From Branchiostoma floridae (lineage: Eukaryota; Chordata; Leptocardii; Amphioxiformes; Branchiostomatidae): DNA of 64,000 bases. The position numbers and the translations under genes were made by a program. The first letter of the stretch is position 1. Each line of letters begins with the position of its first letter. This document shows positions 1 to 11,946 of the stretch, in pieces. The notes under the pieces are model-generated. The model was not told where the DNA came from. It was given only the letters and a program-made list of their open reading frames with translations, and did no database searches. The DNA lies in NCBI RefSeq assembly GCF_000003815.2, contig NC_049994.1:9523148-9587147 (forward strand). The letters run 5' to 3'.

Positions 1-857
1 TTCTCCCTGGCATTGTTAGTATTGTCAGAATGCCGGCGAGACCAACGGAGCTTTAACTCTTGATAGTCATCTAGAATTTGCCATTAAAACACAATTGCTC
101 TGTTCGCGCCTTGATTACCAACACAATTATTGATACAGAAGAAAGAAAAACAATGCTACTTAGGTCCACTCTTGAAAAGGCATTGAACAACCCACTGTAC
201 CCACTTCCTTTCTTTTCTATTGTTATCTCTATGCTGTTTAGGGTGGGAACCAAACGCTTTATGATTACAAGTAAAAGAACCTTTCTTTTCTAAAGTTTAC
301 CGACTTCTCCTAGTTAGTCATCGATAGAAAGGTAGATTTTTGCGTGTGGTACCAAGGCGGTACCAAGGGACCGCGGTGTGGCGGAAGATACTTGTTCAGA
401 ATGTACACGTTAGAAACCACCAATTAGCCTTCCGTTTTAAGGTTTCAAATGCACATAAGAATGTAAACTGGACGGTACTTCAGACTGCTGTGTGTGGGGA
501 ACCAGAAAGGACAACTTGAGGTTTCCGGCTGACTTGACGCGGAACAGATTATGTCTTGTTACTAGTCTCGGTATGGAAAAGAAAATTGGATAACGTCTTA
601 AGCCAGTCCTCGGATTACGCCGTGCTATGTACATCACATACTACTAGTAGTAGCATGTGTGCGACATGACAAGGTTTTTGTTCTTTCGTATTCTGGCCAT
701 GATGTTCTTTTTACAGGCGGCCATGCGTTTTCGTATGGTCTGTTACACTGTGGGGATACGATCACACACTCATGTATGTATAACGTCAATGAAGGAAAAT
801 CTCTATATCAGACAGACGTAGGAGAGAGGGAATGGGAGAAAGAGAGGTTTGCTTTAC
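1..857. other. Start of intron 1 of the sFRP gene
   Basis: This is the sequence after the first sFRP exon on the minus strand. Short open frames on both strands lack recognisable domains or matched splice sites. I see no second sFRP exon and no repeat here. Confidence 0.5.
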
Positions 858-1323
858 CTGGCGGCTCTTCGGTGACGATGGCCTCGGGTGAGATACAGAC
901 GCCCAGCTCGTACACAGGTAAGTCGTCGCACTTCAGGTGGTCTGGCCAGGTGTGGTTGTAGGCGAGCACCACGGGCTCACAGGCGGCGCGTGCACCCTCG
1001 CACACCTTCTTACAGGGCCGGATGGGCTCCTGGCTGAACTCTAGGGTACAGATGGGCGCGTACATGGAGCAGAGGAAGAACAGGAGCAGGTCGGGGCTGC
1101 AGCTGGGCTGGAAGTTCACCAGACTCTCGTACTGTTCGATGGCGAGTTTGGCGTTCTCCTGGGTACTGTGGTGCAGCAGGTTGGGCATCCTCGTCATATT
1201 CCACGGCATCTTCTTACACATGGGGATCGTGATCGGCTCGCACAGCGCCGCGCCTGCATCCCGGGCGAGCAGGGCCAGCCCCGCCGCCAACAACGGGAGG
1301 AACCACGCTGCCTTCCCCGCCAT
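858..1323 (-). CDS. Secreted frizzled-related protein, sFRP3/4 (FRZB) type, first coding exon (partial gene)
   Basis: This exon encodes the N-terminal half of a secreted Wnt antagonist. The start ATG at 1323 opens a hydrophobic signal peptide (about residues 1-25). A complete frizzled cysteine-rich domain follows, with ten cysteines at residues 28, 36, 75, 85, 92, 104, 108, 115, 132 and 143. Family signatures include PWNMT near 40-44, LLHHSTQ near 49-55, [11 protein letters not shown] near 82-92 and [11 protein letters not shown] near 141-151. NMT (42-44) and NHT (123-125) are potential N-glycosylation sites. The reading frame runs into a good donor (CCAG|gtaaag) at 857/858, after one base of a split codon, which is where the first exon of vertebrate FRZB-type genes also ends. 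sFRP proteins bind Wnt ligands outside the cell through this domain. The netrin-like exons should lie left of the window; I did not find them in 1-857. The wording of the CRD favours sFRP3/4 over sFRP1/2/5. Confidence 0.92.
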
Positions 1324-2241
1324 CCCGGCACGTCTGGCCCGAGGAAAGGTGTGCTGGTCACGCGGTGAGCGGATGGCTACAGACCCGTGACGGCCTGGCG
1401 GGTAGCTAGCCCTTCATCCCTGTGTGTGACCGAGGCGAGCCCAGGGGAACCACGCTAAATTCAATATCGCTAGCAATTCAATCCGCGGAACGCCGGGCCA
1501 GCCCGTTAGTCGGTGCGTGTGCCAGACTTTGTCTTTATTTTGTGCTGCCTCTCGACTGGGTGCAAGCCTCCTGCACGGAAACAATGCAAGGCCGGAGCAG
1601 TCTACTTGGCGGCATAGGGGCCAACGGCGACGACAAGAACAAATATGCGGCTTGAAGAGTCATTTATACTTGCACACAGTTGATACAAACGTATTAACAT
1701 GGAAAATAAATACCCGTGTCCTTGTGTTCATGCTTATTTAGACATGGACAATTAATCGATAAAAGTCAAGTTTCAGACAACCTGTCCCAACCAAAAGTCA
1801 AATGGTACCTTCCAAAGCACTTCTGGCCAACCGCGCTGCTCGACCAATCAACACGCTACACTCCCGACAGGTAGCAGTCGTAGGTCGGCCCCGTTTCGTG
1901 CTCCCCTGTATGTCACAAGAAACAACAGATTCCCCTCCAGTACAACATGGCCTGGTCCGACAGACATACTGATCCACTGCCAGGTGGAATGTTCCATTTT
2001 GGATAGGGAGGAATAGTAGTGTCCATGTTGAGGTGAAAGCAGGTAAACCCACAATCGGATTTGCAGTGTTTGCGGAATAGACTGATAGAGAGTGACCTTT
2101 GCCATGTCTAAGTGGAATTGGAACAGTGTACTGCTTTCGCGTGGTCCGTGTTTGTTTGCGTATGTTTGCGCGCGCGCGTGTGTGTATCTCTCTTATTCTC
2201 CCTCTCTCACTTCGTCTATTATAATGTTTTTGGTGTGCGTT

Positions 2242-2246
<5 letters not shown>

Positions 2247-2285
<39 letters not shown>
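2247..2285. repeat. (GT)n microsatellite
   Basis: A nearly pure run of about 19 GT dinucleotides, preceded by GTTT- and GCGC-rich sequence from about 2144. The open frames across it are simply GT read as Val/Cys and have no meaning. Confidence 0.95.
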
Positions 2286-2287
<2 letters not shown>

Positions 2288-3536
2288 CTACATATATGTG
2301 CATCTCTACATATGTGCGTGTTGGAACTAGTAGTCAGCTATCTTTCAAGAACAGCTTACTTTAAAGTCATTCCCTGTCATGTAGCATTGAATCGACTCTT
2401 CTGTCTGTACACCTGGTGATGGTCACACTGACCTACAAAACTCGACACCTTTCGGTCTGACTGAGAATTACAGCGAGATAACAAACGGACGAAAGAACGA
2501 ACAAACGAATGGCTGATCAAATTAGATATCATTAGATATCATCGCTGTAACAACAAACTGTATAATTTGACAAACATAAACATACATAGAATGCAAGTAC
2601 CACTGCGCCATCATGAATACTACAAAATGACAATGTAGTGAGAGATGACTGTGATGTGTTCTCAGTAAAGTATGATGTACCATGAATTCATGTTGTGCAC
2701 ATTTTGTGTTCTATGATTGTTTTTCCTCTTGTTCAATGTGAATATCAACAGACCTTGCCAAATGTAAAAAAAAATCAGCATCACTATGACATATTTCAAT
2801 GTGACATCTTTTGAAATAGACTTAAACAACGAGCGAAAACGGACATTTAAGCCAGTCAGAGGGTAACGTTAATACATGTACTTGGAGTTAAAACAACGCT
2901 TTCCGAGCAGAAACGCCGCCTGCCCCCCACCCAGCTTTCCCGCTGTGTCAATAATCCCCATCACGGGCCCGGATAGAGTGGGACGGCCCCGTCATTTAGC
3001 GGGCTATTAGGCAAGGTCTATGGGGCTTATCGTCAAGCATAAAACCCCTAATTTACCCCTACATACAGACGAAACAACAGGAAACGCTGGGTAAGTACAG
3101 CGTGGGCCGAACAGACGGGTTAACATTTGCCGAAACACCTGAAGGATTGAAGGGGCTTGTCTTAGAAACCCCCTGGAGTCTAATATCACTGTGGACGTCT
3201 TAGGTGAAGTTCAATTTCACGATAAACCCTCGTTGTCTGGATGTAAGGATCATTGTTAAGATTTTCACGATTACTCGTGTCTGTCAGGTTGTCTATAGGG
3301 GGTATCCATAGAAAAGTCAATGGCGTTTCTCTCAACTTTATTCTTTATTTCTAAGAGGAAACATGATCTATTTCCAGGAAGCTAAAGTCGGACTTCGCGA
3401 TCGTGTAGTCAGGCCTAACGCCACACACGTAGTTATCCTCGTCCGTCCCTTCATTCGTTCAGACGATTGTATTGCCTAGTGTTACATAGGACGGCCAGTT
3501 TCCTTGATGTTACAGTTGCAGGGTATACTTTTACTT

Positions 3537-3660
3537 CGAGGACTTGCTGGCACCTCTTTGACCACGAGACCCTATTTACGCCCCTTCCGAAAGACGGGTG
3601 TAGCCCCAACCGAAGTGTCTTAACCTCTTGACATGAACCAGGGCCCAGTTTATAATACCA
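3537..3660 (-). mobile_element. tRNA-like SINE fragment, reverse orientation
   Basis: This is the reverse complement of the body of the element at 4295-4505. It shares the block CCCTTCCGAAAGACGGGTGT and the following GCCCCAACCGA with that copy and with the one at about 15280-15455. The tRNA-like head is not recognisable here, so the copy is truncated or diverged. Confidence 0.55.
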
Positions 3661-4294
3661 ACAAAGTACGTACAAGCAGGAGCACACATGTGAGGCTGTT
3701 ACCGGTTGAGCTACATGGACAAACTATGACGTTATGAATTCTAAAACTTAAAGGATTAAATCGACACAATACTTATCACGCCGCATCTGAGCTGGCTGTT
3801 CATGGCGACTTGTCTGATTGGCACTTTAGACAATTCTATGTCGTGCTCTGACTTCTGAACGTTCCTTCCAGAGAAAAACAGACTAATAATTCATGTTAAA
3901 TTAATTTGACGAAGTGTTTGGATAGGTTAAAAGCATGGTTGGACATGTGCCAGTGACTAGCTGCAGACAAAACTCATTACGAAGGGCAAAACTCCTGTCA
4001 AACTTCACGTACATAAATACAGTGTAAGCGAAACACTCTGGCCTTGGTTGTGAACTCCAATGGTACGGTAATGAAAAAAAAAAACAAGTTGAATTACGTT
4101 CTAGTATTCATCTTATTAGTTAGCGTCATGATGTGTAGATGATGACATCCACAAGATTGTTTTTTAAGGCGATTGAATGCTTGATTTTCTGTTAAGATAG
4201 CTGCAAATAAAACGTTGGCGGGTGTGAGAAAATTGTGGTTGTGCTGAAATAACCTTAAACTGATACAAGTAAACAAAGCCGAGATATCCCTCAG

Positions 4295-4505
4295 GTAGTA
4301 GTAGTGTCACAGTTAAGCTCCTGGTTCTCATTAGTTGTTAACTGTGAGACCCTGGTTCAATCCTGAATAGGGCATCTCGGTTGGGGCTGCACCTGTCTTT
4401 CGGAAGGGATGTAAAATGGGTCCCGTGCTCGAGGAGGTGCCTTCAGCGCATTAGAGAGGAAGGGCTATATAAAGGTATGCCCTACTACTGAAGGAACAAG
4501 AAAAC
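4295..4505 (+). mobile_element. tRNA-like SINE, full-looking copy
   Basis: The head (about 4300-4372) contains GGTTCAATCC, which matches a polymerase III B box. A body follows with GGGGCTGCACCTGTCTTTC, then GAAGGGATGTAAAATGGG, and a tail near 4500. The same body occurs reversed at about 3537-3660 and 15280-15455, so it is a dispersed family. SINEs have no coding capacity and are moved by LINE enzymes. I cannot name the family and the exact ends are uncertain. Confidence 0.55.
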
Positions 4506-6450
4506 TTGCTGTGGTACAAGACGGTAATAGGGTCCGAACTAGAGAACGAAACAAATCCAGGTTACTGCTACTCTGTGCTCCGTCAGTCTTGAGGCGTCCA
4601 TGCACAAACTGTCAGCCATGATGTATAGAACGGTAACAAACGGACTGAGTGTGGGTCGGTAAAACGTTAATTGCGTGCTGACAGAAATGTCGTTTGACAC
4701 CTGACAGAGCGGCGGCGCGCAGGCGGCGGGACCGCTGATGAAATGGGCCCAGCCAGGCGCCGGGGGCAGACCCAACACTATTTCCTGATGATACGCCATT
4801 TGTCATCTCCCGCTAGAACGTGCGCGGCGGGTTAAATGGTTCCCTGGACGCCTTACATACGTCTCTGTCGTCTGCACGCCTGCCCGACAGACGGGAGGGT
4901 TAATTTTCAAGCAGACGCGTGGCTCGGACTTCTTTTACACCTGCCTTGCTAGCCTCCATTGCAGGCCTTCTAGGAGCACGATGTTCATTTTTAGGGGGTG
5001 GTGCTGGTTTAGCCTCCGCTTCAGGCTGTTTTTTTATTCAGGACGGGGGCGTTGGTTCGTGATTTTCAACGTTGGATAGGTTCTCTTATGTATAGGGAGT
5101 TTGTCGAGGAAGGGAGTTTGCCTTGGAACGTAGTTTTGCCCCGTTTCGAAACAAGCCCCGTTCGAAGACCACAACGGAAGATTGATTTTTTATATCAGAC
5201 TAGGGTCTCTTATGCCGGGGCACTTGTATCATCAGCAGTACTTTTATCGTTTGCTTTATGAAATAACGGTTACGTGAGACCGAATAGAATTAATGAAGTA
5301 TTGCCTACTTATTTCTCACACAGCATCACATCAGAGACCATAGCCTGATGTTGACAGACAAGGAGAAAAGGTTATTGTGCTGACCATGTTATATAAGTGT
5401 GTAACGAAAAGCGAGGATGTCGACTCTTTTTGTCGCACCGATGAATTTCAATACATATTTTTCTTCGCGTTTCACTGACAAAGTTGAATCAACCATAGAC
5501 CACAAGCCACCCTCGCTTCTCAAAAAGAACAGGTCGGATCAGGAACAGTTGCTGCGAAGTTTCCGGTTTCCCTCGTCAGCCGAAGTCCTCGTTGTTGTCC
5601 TCGTTGTGCCTGAGCGTGCCCGGCTTCGGTGTCCCCGTGTTGACGGACAGCCCACCGCCCATGAATAGCGACCTCGCTGTTTCCTGGGGTTTGAAAACAA
5701 ACTGTTTTTACAGGTGAAGTTTGCCGTGAAACGTTCGACAGACGGCGTCAATGGCCGCCCGTCAGCCAAGAATGGCGTGACAGATGTACGAGCTGGATCA
5801 TACCCCATTGTCCTCGCTGTGATTCGTCCTGCTTGGCTTCACACTTATTACTTACAATCAAGACCATGACATAACCGGCAGGAGGGAAACAAAGCTAAGA
5901 ATGTTCTGGATAAACAGCCGACGATAGCTTACGGTGGAACGACTGTTTCACACGTGCGGCGCTTGTAGCTGGGACCTGTTCTACACCAAAACACCTGTAC
6001 ACCTGAACACAGGCCCTTTGTGCGGGACTCTGTAAACTTTCTTTGTAAAGTTCTGTGCGCCTGTGTGACGGTTCGGTCACTGGCAACCCTTTATATCGAC
6101 CTTGACTCTTTTCAATGTTGCTTCGATTAAGAGTGGAAGCAGTTTGATATGATCCACATAATTTCTATGAGGACTCAGAACTTGCATGGTTTCTAAACAA
6201 TGTTGTCTATTCTAAAGGGAGTCCTTCCAGCACCAGATGGTGCATAAGGTGGCGCTCATCTCCGTTTCCGTAGCCCTGGGCCACACAACTTTTTTGCGTG
6301 CAATCACTACGTACGATTTTCTGGAGTTGGGCGCTTGTTACAGATACCCGATTCACGGTGTAAACGTAGAAAAATGTACCAATACGTACAAAACACTTTC
6401 TCCCAATAACCAAGAAATATTGTTTGGCCTATGGATCCTTCCATTTATCC

Positions 6451-6526
6451 GTAGATCTGCTTGGAGATTGTAAAACACTACAAAATACTCCTGAAACAGG
6501 CCCGACTGCCACATCTGCTTGGAGAT
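6451..6526. repeat. Two short ends of the ATCTGCTTGGAGATT MITE family
   Basis: GATCTGCTTGGAGATT occurs at about 6455-6470 and ATCTGCTTGGAGATT at 6512-6526. Both match the terminal inverted repeat of the MITE copies at 15036-15213 and 63767-63939. No full element lies between them, so these are remnants. Confidence 0.5.
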
Positions 6527-8078
6527 TGGATCGCTGGCACCGCTACAGGATTTGGTCCGGCTAATGTGTCTGTGTCGTCTGCAGACCGCCCCAGACATGA
6601 TGAAGATGGTGCCGCACAAATTTTCTGAATTGGCGGCCGCTAAATTAGACATCAGGACTGTCGGGTGCCGCTGGATGGATGGTGGGGATCGTCCTGACAG
6701 TTCTGTACTTCAGATGGACGATGGGGACCGTTCGTACAGTTCAGTGTTTCTCACTCAATTCTAGACTTGACCGCAGGAGTGGGTTGTCAGGAAATGCATT
6801 GTGGCATTTGATAGACGGTTCGCCAACAAAGACCGAGCAAGATTGAGAATTGGATGGAGTTGATTCAAACAATCACGCAATTGACTGTAAACAGAAAGGA
6901 CCATGAGATGTGTACAAATATTTACCTATATATGTTAGGCACTTTTGGTATTTTAGACCGGCCGTCAACTTGTGTGTTCAATTGCTTTCCTGTAATGGCA
7001 AACTGACTTGATATTATGGATTATTTTCGCAAACACATACAGGCACACAGAACCAAAAATGTAATGACGAAGGTTATAAAATAACGAGACATGAATAGCA
7101 CTGGATGATAATTGATAAATAATTTACTGATGTTCTTAGAAGACCTAGGTTATTTCAGAAGAAAATTAAATGTAACAAAAATTCAGCCCATCAAATGGCT
7201 CCTCCCGGCGCCCAGGGCTATATTGCACCATTGAGAAAAAAATGCATTGTGAAAAGAAAATTGGGTCTATTGATAGAAAGACAAATAAAAAACCGTTGCA
7301 TTTGTTAAACTTCTTGTTTCACAAATTAGAGCTGAAATTTGGACGCGGTAATCCTTCAACACGTACAATATACAGGAGCTGTATATAAGCGACCACTTCT
7401 ACCAGTAAAAATGTGAAGGAATCGTGTCATATATGGCGATTTGTTTGTGAAATATCATAAGAATTGTTGTCAGTCTTTATTTCAAATTGTCGCATAATTG
7501 GAAACAAAGTCGAACAAGCCTAGCAATTCTAACCACCTTGCTAGTCTTTCGCGATCTCTGCATTACCAAAATGACCAAAACATGCATGGCAATTTGTCTG
7601 GGAGCGGTGGGTACTAGCAGATGGTGCTCTAACAGGTATATCACCCTGTAAGTTCGACTTGTGAAAAGGCAATACAGTAGGCTTAAAGTTCCGAAACACT
7701 TCTCTCAAGCAGAACCAGACACAGACCACTAAGATTACCTTTTAGGACTCTAGTTGGTATAAAAAGGATCAGTTGTTAGGCGTCGCAAGAGGAGCCTATG
7801 TAACGCCTTGTTGAAGCGCCGCCTACCTTGTATGTCCATATAGACATCACGTTTTGTACGTGACGTCATTTGTTTTTGTTCAGGTAGGGATTTTACCATC
7901 TATCATGCCAATTGCTTACATTAGAGGTAAGGATCTATCAAAAAAATGTTACGTGCGATCTTTCACCCCCAACATCTAATTGGAGATGTAGGTCCACTTG
8001 TTTCATAAGATGGCGAAGCAAACTAACTCACGCGGCGGCGATGATAGATCTAAAACCAGGTCAATGAGGCAAACAAAA

Positions 8079-8200
8079 GACTGTCCATCATAATTAGCAG
8101 TTCAACCAATGATAACATGGCAATTAGAAAATTGACCAATAAGAGAATAGCTGCACGTCGGTCAAATATTTGTATTATCATGTTTTAATTTTGCATCTCT
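8079..8200 (+). repeat. Dispersed repeat, copy 1 (second copy at 36795-36905)
   Basis: This block and 36795-36905 share the order ACTGTCCATC, AGCAGTTC-ACCAATGATA, ACATGGCAAT, GACCAAT, GCTGCA, ATTTGT and TTAT-ATGTTTT. The copies are clearly diverged. No terminal repeats or coding capacity are visible. Confidence 0.5.
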
Positions 8201-8692
8201 TAAGGGACTGTGGGGTCCGCGGGCTAAATTGCTTCATCTTTCGGCGCATAACACTATGACATGTATTATTTGATCTTACATTGTGAAATTCTGTGTGTTT
8301 TGGGAGAAAACTAAACGGGAGCTGATTTAAAAATAAGCTTTGTCTGTTTGCTTCATTGACCTCGGTTAATAGGATTTTCATCAAACAGTGACTACTTTTT
8401 AAAGGTAAACACACGTACCTCCAAATTTTCGATGGCTATCAGTCCATCTTGCTCACGGAGTGACCTAGTTCTGGCTCCTTCCGGAATAAGGGTAAGTAGG
8501 ACTAAGGCAGCTCCCAGCCATCATTGCGATTCAGCTTCGCACCTTCTAACTGGATTTGAACTGCTTCTTTGATCTTTCTGTGGGCCTTAGTAGTTCTTGG
8601 TCAATAATCTCAACAGTGTATGAGATAGGCTTGGTGACCTCGTTTTCGAGGAGTGACTTATTAGTCTGGTGGCAGAGAACGATAAGCGTGCA

Positions 8693-9502
8693 ATGTGGTC
8701 CATACAAAGTTTTTTTGCTGTTTCTATACCTCTGAGGTGTGCTCTATCAGAATCTGGATGATGCCACTCTGTCATCATTGGGGAATCCGCACAATATGCA
8801 AATTAAGGCGGCCATTAAGGAAATTCTTGTTTTCGTCAATATCTCAGTAACCACACATGGTATCAAATTGATTTTGGTGTCTAACCCCATGTTTTGAGGG
8901 GCAAAGAATCAGATTAGGCCATTTTAGTAATGATCACATCAATATTTTGGATAAATATGCATAAAATATGCAAATTAAGGCGGTTATTACGGAAAATCTT
9001 GCTTTCGTCAAAATCTCAGTAACCACACATGCTATAAAAGTAATTTTGGTGTCTATCCCCATGTTTTGAGGGGTAAAGAATCAGATTAAGCCATTTCAGT
9101 AAAGATCACACCACTGTTTTGTGCTGAATAGGCATATAATATGCAAATTAAGGCGGCTATTACGGAAAATCTTGCTTTCGTCAATATCTCAATAACCACA
9201 CATGGTATTAAAATAATTTGAGTGTCTATCCCCATGTTTTGAGCGGTAAAGAATCAGATTAAGCTATTTTAGAAATGATCACACCAATATTTTGTGCTGA
9301 ATAGGCATATAATATGCAAATAAGGCATTCATTACGGAAAATCTTGTTTTCGTCAATATTTCAGTAACTACACATGGTATCAAGACAAATTTGGCGTCCA
9401 TCCCCATGTTTTGAGGGGTAAGGAATCAAACAAAGCTATGTCAGTATTGGTCACACAAGTACTTTATTGAAAATGTTTCAAAAATCAGCTTCAGTGTATA
9501 TC
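8693..9502 (+). repeat. Foldback element, left arm with four ~173-bp units
   Basis: The units share TTCGTCAATATCTCAGTAAC and CCCCATGTTTTGAGGGGTAA. The outer boundary is set where similarity to the right arm ends, at GTGCAATGTGGTCCATAC. The inner boundary is near TTCAGTGTATA. Confidence 0.8.
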
Positions 9503-9714
9503 ATAGTGGATGCATCCACTTTAATTATGCTTATATATGTTGCCATACTGGTTTGACTCAGTCCTCCAACAAGTCACATTCACAACCATTGTCACAGACA
9601 TCAACCTGTCAGGTGTGTAAGTGCTTCAATGTGATATCCACAAAAATGTAGCTGGCAAGTGAGCTATAGCATCCACACATTGCTGTCAAGGTGTATCCGT
9701 AGGACAGCCACACT

Positions 9715-11075
9715 ACTGGGGTACAGACTGAGGGAACAGACACTACTGGCCCAGGGGTAACTGAAAACAGGGGGTATAAACACTTCTGGGGTTACGGGCA
9801 CTACTGGTGGTACATACGTCTACATCGGATATGGTCTCTGCTAGATGAATAGACATTACGGGAGGTACAGGCACTACTGGGGGTACGGATGCTACAGGGG
9901 GTATGGACACCACAGGGGGAGCGGACAATACGTACGGACACTACTGAGGGTACAGATTTGACACTACTGGGGGTATGGGCACTACAGTGAAAACTGACAC
10001 ATGGTACAATGAAAACTGACATTACATGTGGTACTGATCGATGACACTACTAGATGTTACAGCCCGGGCACTACTTGGTAGGGGTGCACAGTGTACCACC
10101 AGTACAAAAACGGGTTCTTCTTGGACCGGTCCCAAAAAAGTCGGACCTGAAAAAAGTCAATTTGACCCAATGGAGATATGGGAACGTAACTGGGGATATG
10201 GACACAACCGTCACTGTATGGACACCACTGGGGATACAGACACTACAGGTGGTACGGACACTGCTGGGGGTACGGACACTACTGGGGGTAATGGACACAA
10301 ATGGGGGTACGGACACTACTGGAGGTACGGACACTACTGGGGGTACGGACACTACTGGGGGTACGGACAATACTGGGGGTACGGACACCACTGGGGATAC
10401 AGACACTACAGGTGGTATGGACAATACTGAGGGTACGGACACTACGGGGGATACACTACAGGAGGTACGGACACTACAGTGGGTATTGACACTACAGGGG
10501 TACAGCCACTACAGTGGGTAGGACACTACACCTACGTACTGACACTACACCTGGGTACTGACACTGCATTGTACAGAAACTATACTTGGGGTACGGACAC
10601 AACTGGGAAACACTGAGACTACTGGCCTGGGGTATCAATGCCAATGGGGTACGGGAACTACTAGGGGTACGGACACTACTGAGGGTACGGGCACTACTTG
10701 GGGTATGGACACTACTGGGGGTACTGACACTGCTGGGGGTACGGACACTACTAGGGTACGGGCACTACTGGGGGTACGGGCACTACTGGGGGAACTGACC
10801 CTGCTGGGGGTACGGACACTACTTGGGGTATCGACACTATTGGGGGTACGGGAACTACTAGGGGGTACGGACACCACCTGGTGGTACGGACACTACTGGG
10901 GTTACGGGCACTACTTGGGGCATGGACACTACTGGGGATGCGGCCAATACTGGGGGTACAACACTACAGGGGGTAAGGACACTACTGGCCAAGGGGGCAT
11001 TGGTACTACTGGACGCTACTAGAGGTATGGACACTGTTGTGGAGGGGAGAATTGACACTACGGGGGTACGGATAC
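9715..11075. repeat. 18-bp minisatellite inside the foldback element
   Basis: Degenerate tandem copies of GGGGGTACGGACACTACT, most regular at about 10250-10450 and 10660-10980 and more diverged at 9715-10030. Because the unit is six codons long and lacks stops, several frames on both strands stay open and give false proteins such as GTDTTG or YGHYWG repeats. None shows a domain or non-repeat sequence of coding character. Confidence 0.9.
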
Positions 11076-11087
11076 TTAACGACTTGG

Positions 11088-11946
11088 ATATGCACTGAAG
11101 TTAATTTTTGTATATTTTTAATAAAATATTGGTGTGATCAATACTGACATGGCTAGTCTACTTCCTTACCCCTCAAAACATGGGGATACTAAAATGGATT
11201 CATCAGATTCTTAACCCCTCAAGACATGAAGATAGACACCAAAGTGAATTTAATACCATGTATGGTTACTGAGATATTGACGAAAGCAAGATTTTCCGTA
11301 ATAACTGCCTTAATTTGCATATTATATGCCTATCCAGCACATAATATTGGTGTAATCTTTACTGAAATGGCTTAATCTGATTCTTTACCCTTAAAAACAT
11401 GGGGATAGACACCAAAATCATTTTTATACCATGTGTGGTTGCTGAGATATTGACGAAAGCAAGATTTTCCGTAATAACCGCCTTAATTTGCATATTTTAT
11501 GCCTATTCAGCACAAAATATTCGTGTGATCTTTACTGAAATGGCTTAATCTGATTCTTTACCCCTCAAAACATGGGGATAGACACCAAAATCTAGTTGAT
11601 ACCATGTGTGGTTACTGAGATATTGACGAAAGCAAGATTGTCCGTAATAACCGCCTTAATTTGCATATTTTATGCATATTTAGCCAAATATTGGTGTGAT
11701 CATTACTGAAATGGCCTAATCTGATTCTTAACCCCTCAAAACATGGGGATAGACACCAAAATCAATTTGATACCATGTGTGGTTACTGAGATATTGACGA
11801 AAAAAAGAATTTCTTTAATGGCCGCCTTAATTTGCATATTGTGCGAATTGCCCAATGATGACAGAGTGGCATCATCCAGATTCTGATAGAGCACACCTCA
11901 GAGGTATAGAAACAGCAAAAAAACTTTGTATGGACCATATTGCAAG
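11088..11946 (-). repeat. Foldback element, right arm with four ~173-bp units
   Basis: Reverse complement of the left arm. The landmark CCGCCTTAATTTGCATAT recurs about every 172 bp, and the arm ends near ACTTTGTATGGACCATATTG. Confidence 0.8.

Larger units (their letters stand above)
1324..8692. other. 5' flank of the sFRP gene and intergenic DNA without a supported gene
   Basis: About 7.4 kb with no convincing coding exon on either strand. The part next to 1323 is GC-rich and should hold the sFRP 5' UTR and promoter, but I cannot place a TATA box or start site. The rest holds a GT microsatellite (2247-2285), two copies of a tRNA-like SINE (about 3537-3660 and 4295-4505), short ends of a MITE family (6451-6526) and a dispersed repeat (8079-8200). 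The short open frames are neither conserved-looking nor spliced. Confidence 0.6.
8693..11946. mobile_element. Foldback-type element: long inverted-repeat arms around a minisatellite
   Basis: The left arm (about 8693-9502) and right arm (about 11088-11946) are reverse complements over some 800-850 bp. The outer 100 bp of each arm encode the same stretch (HHPDSDRAHLRGIETAKK) reading outward-in. Inside that, each arm carries about four tandem units of roughly 173 bp, with the landmark ATGCAAATTAAGGCGG at about 8795, 8967, 9139 and 9312 on the left and its complement near 11309, 11481, 11653 and 11822 on the right. The 1.6-kb centre is an 18-bp minisatellite plus unrelated sequence. No transposase is present. 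I could not see a convincing target-site duplication. The architecture resembles foldback/Galileo-type elements; the family is not identified. Confidence 0.75.

Noticed and set aside
10041-11022. Long frames of GTDTTG or YGHYWG repeats on both strands
   Set aside because: They are by-products of an 18-bp minisatellite that is stop-free in several frames.
9715-11075. CRISPR-like array
   Set aside because: The units are adjacent with no unique spacers, and the genome is eukaryotic. The same applies to the 36-bp repeats at 56510-57145.
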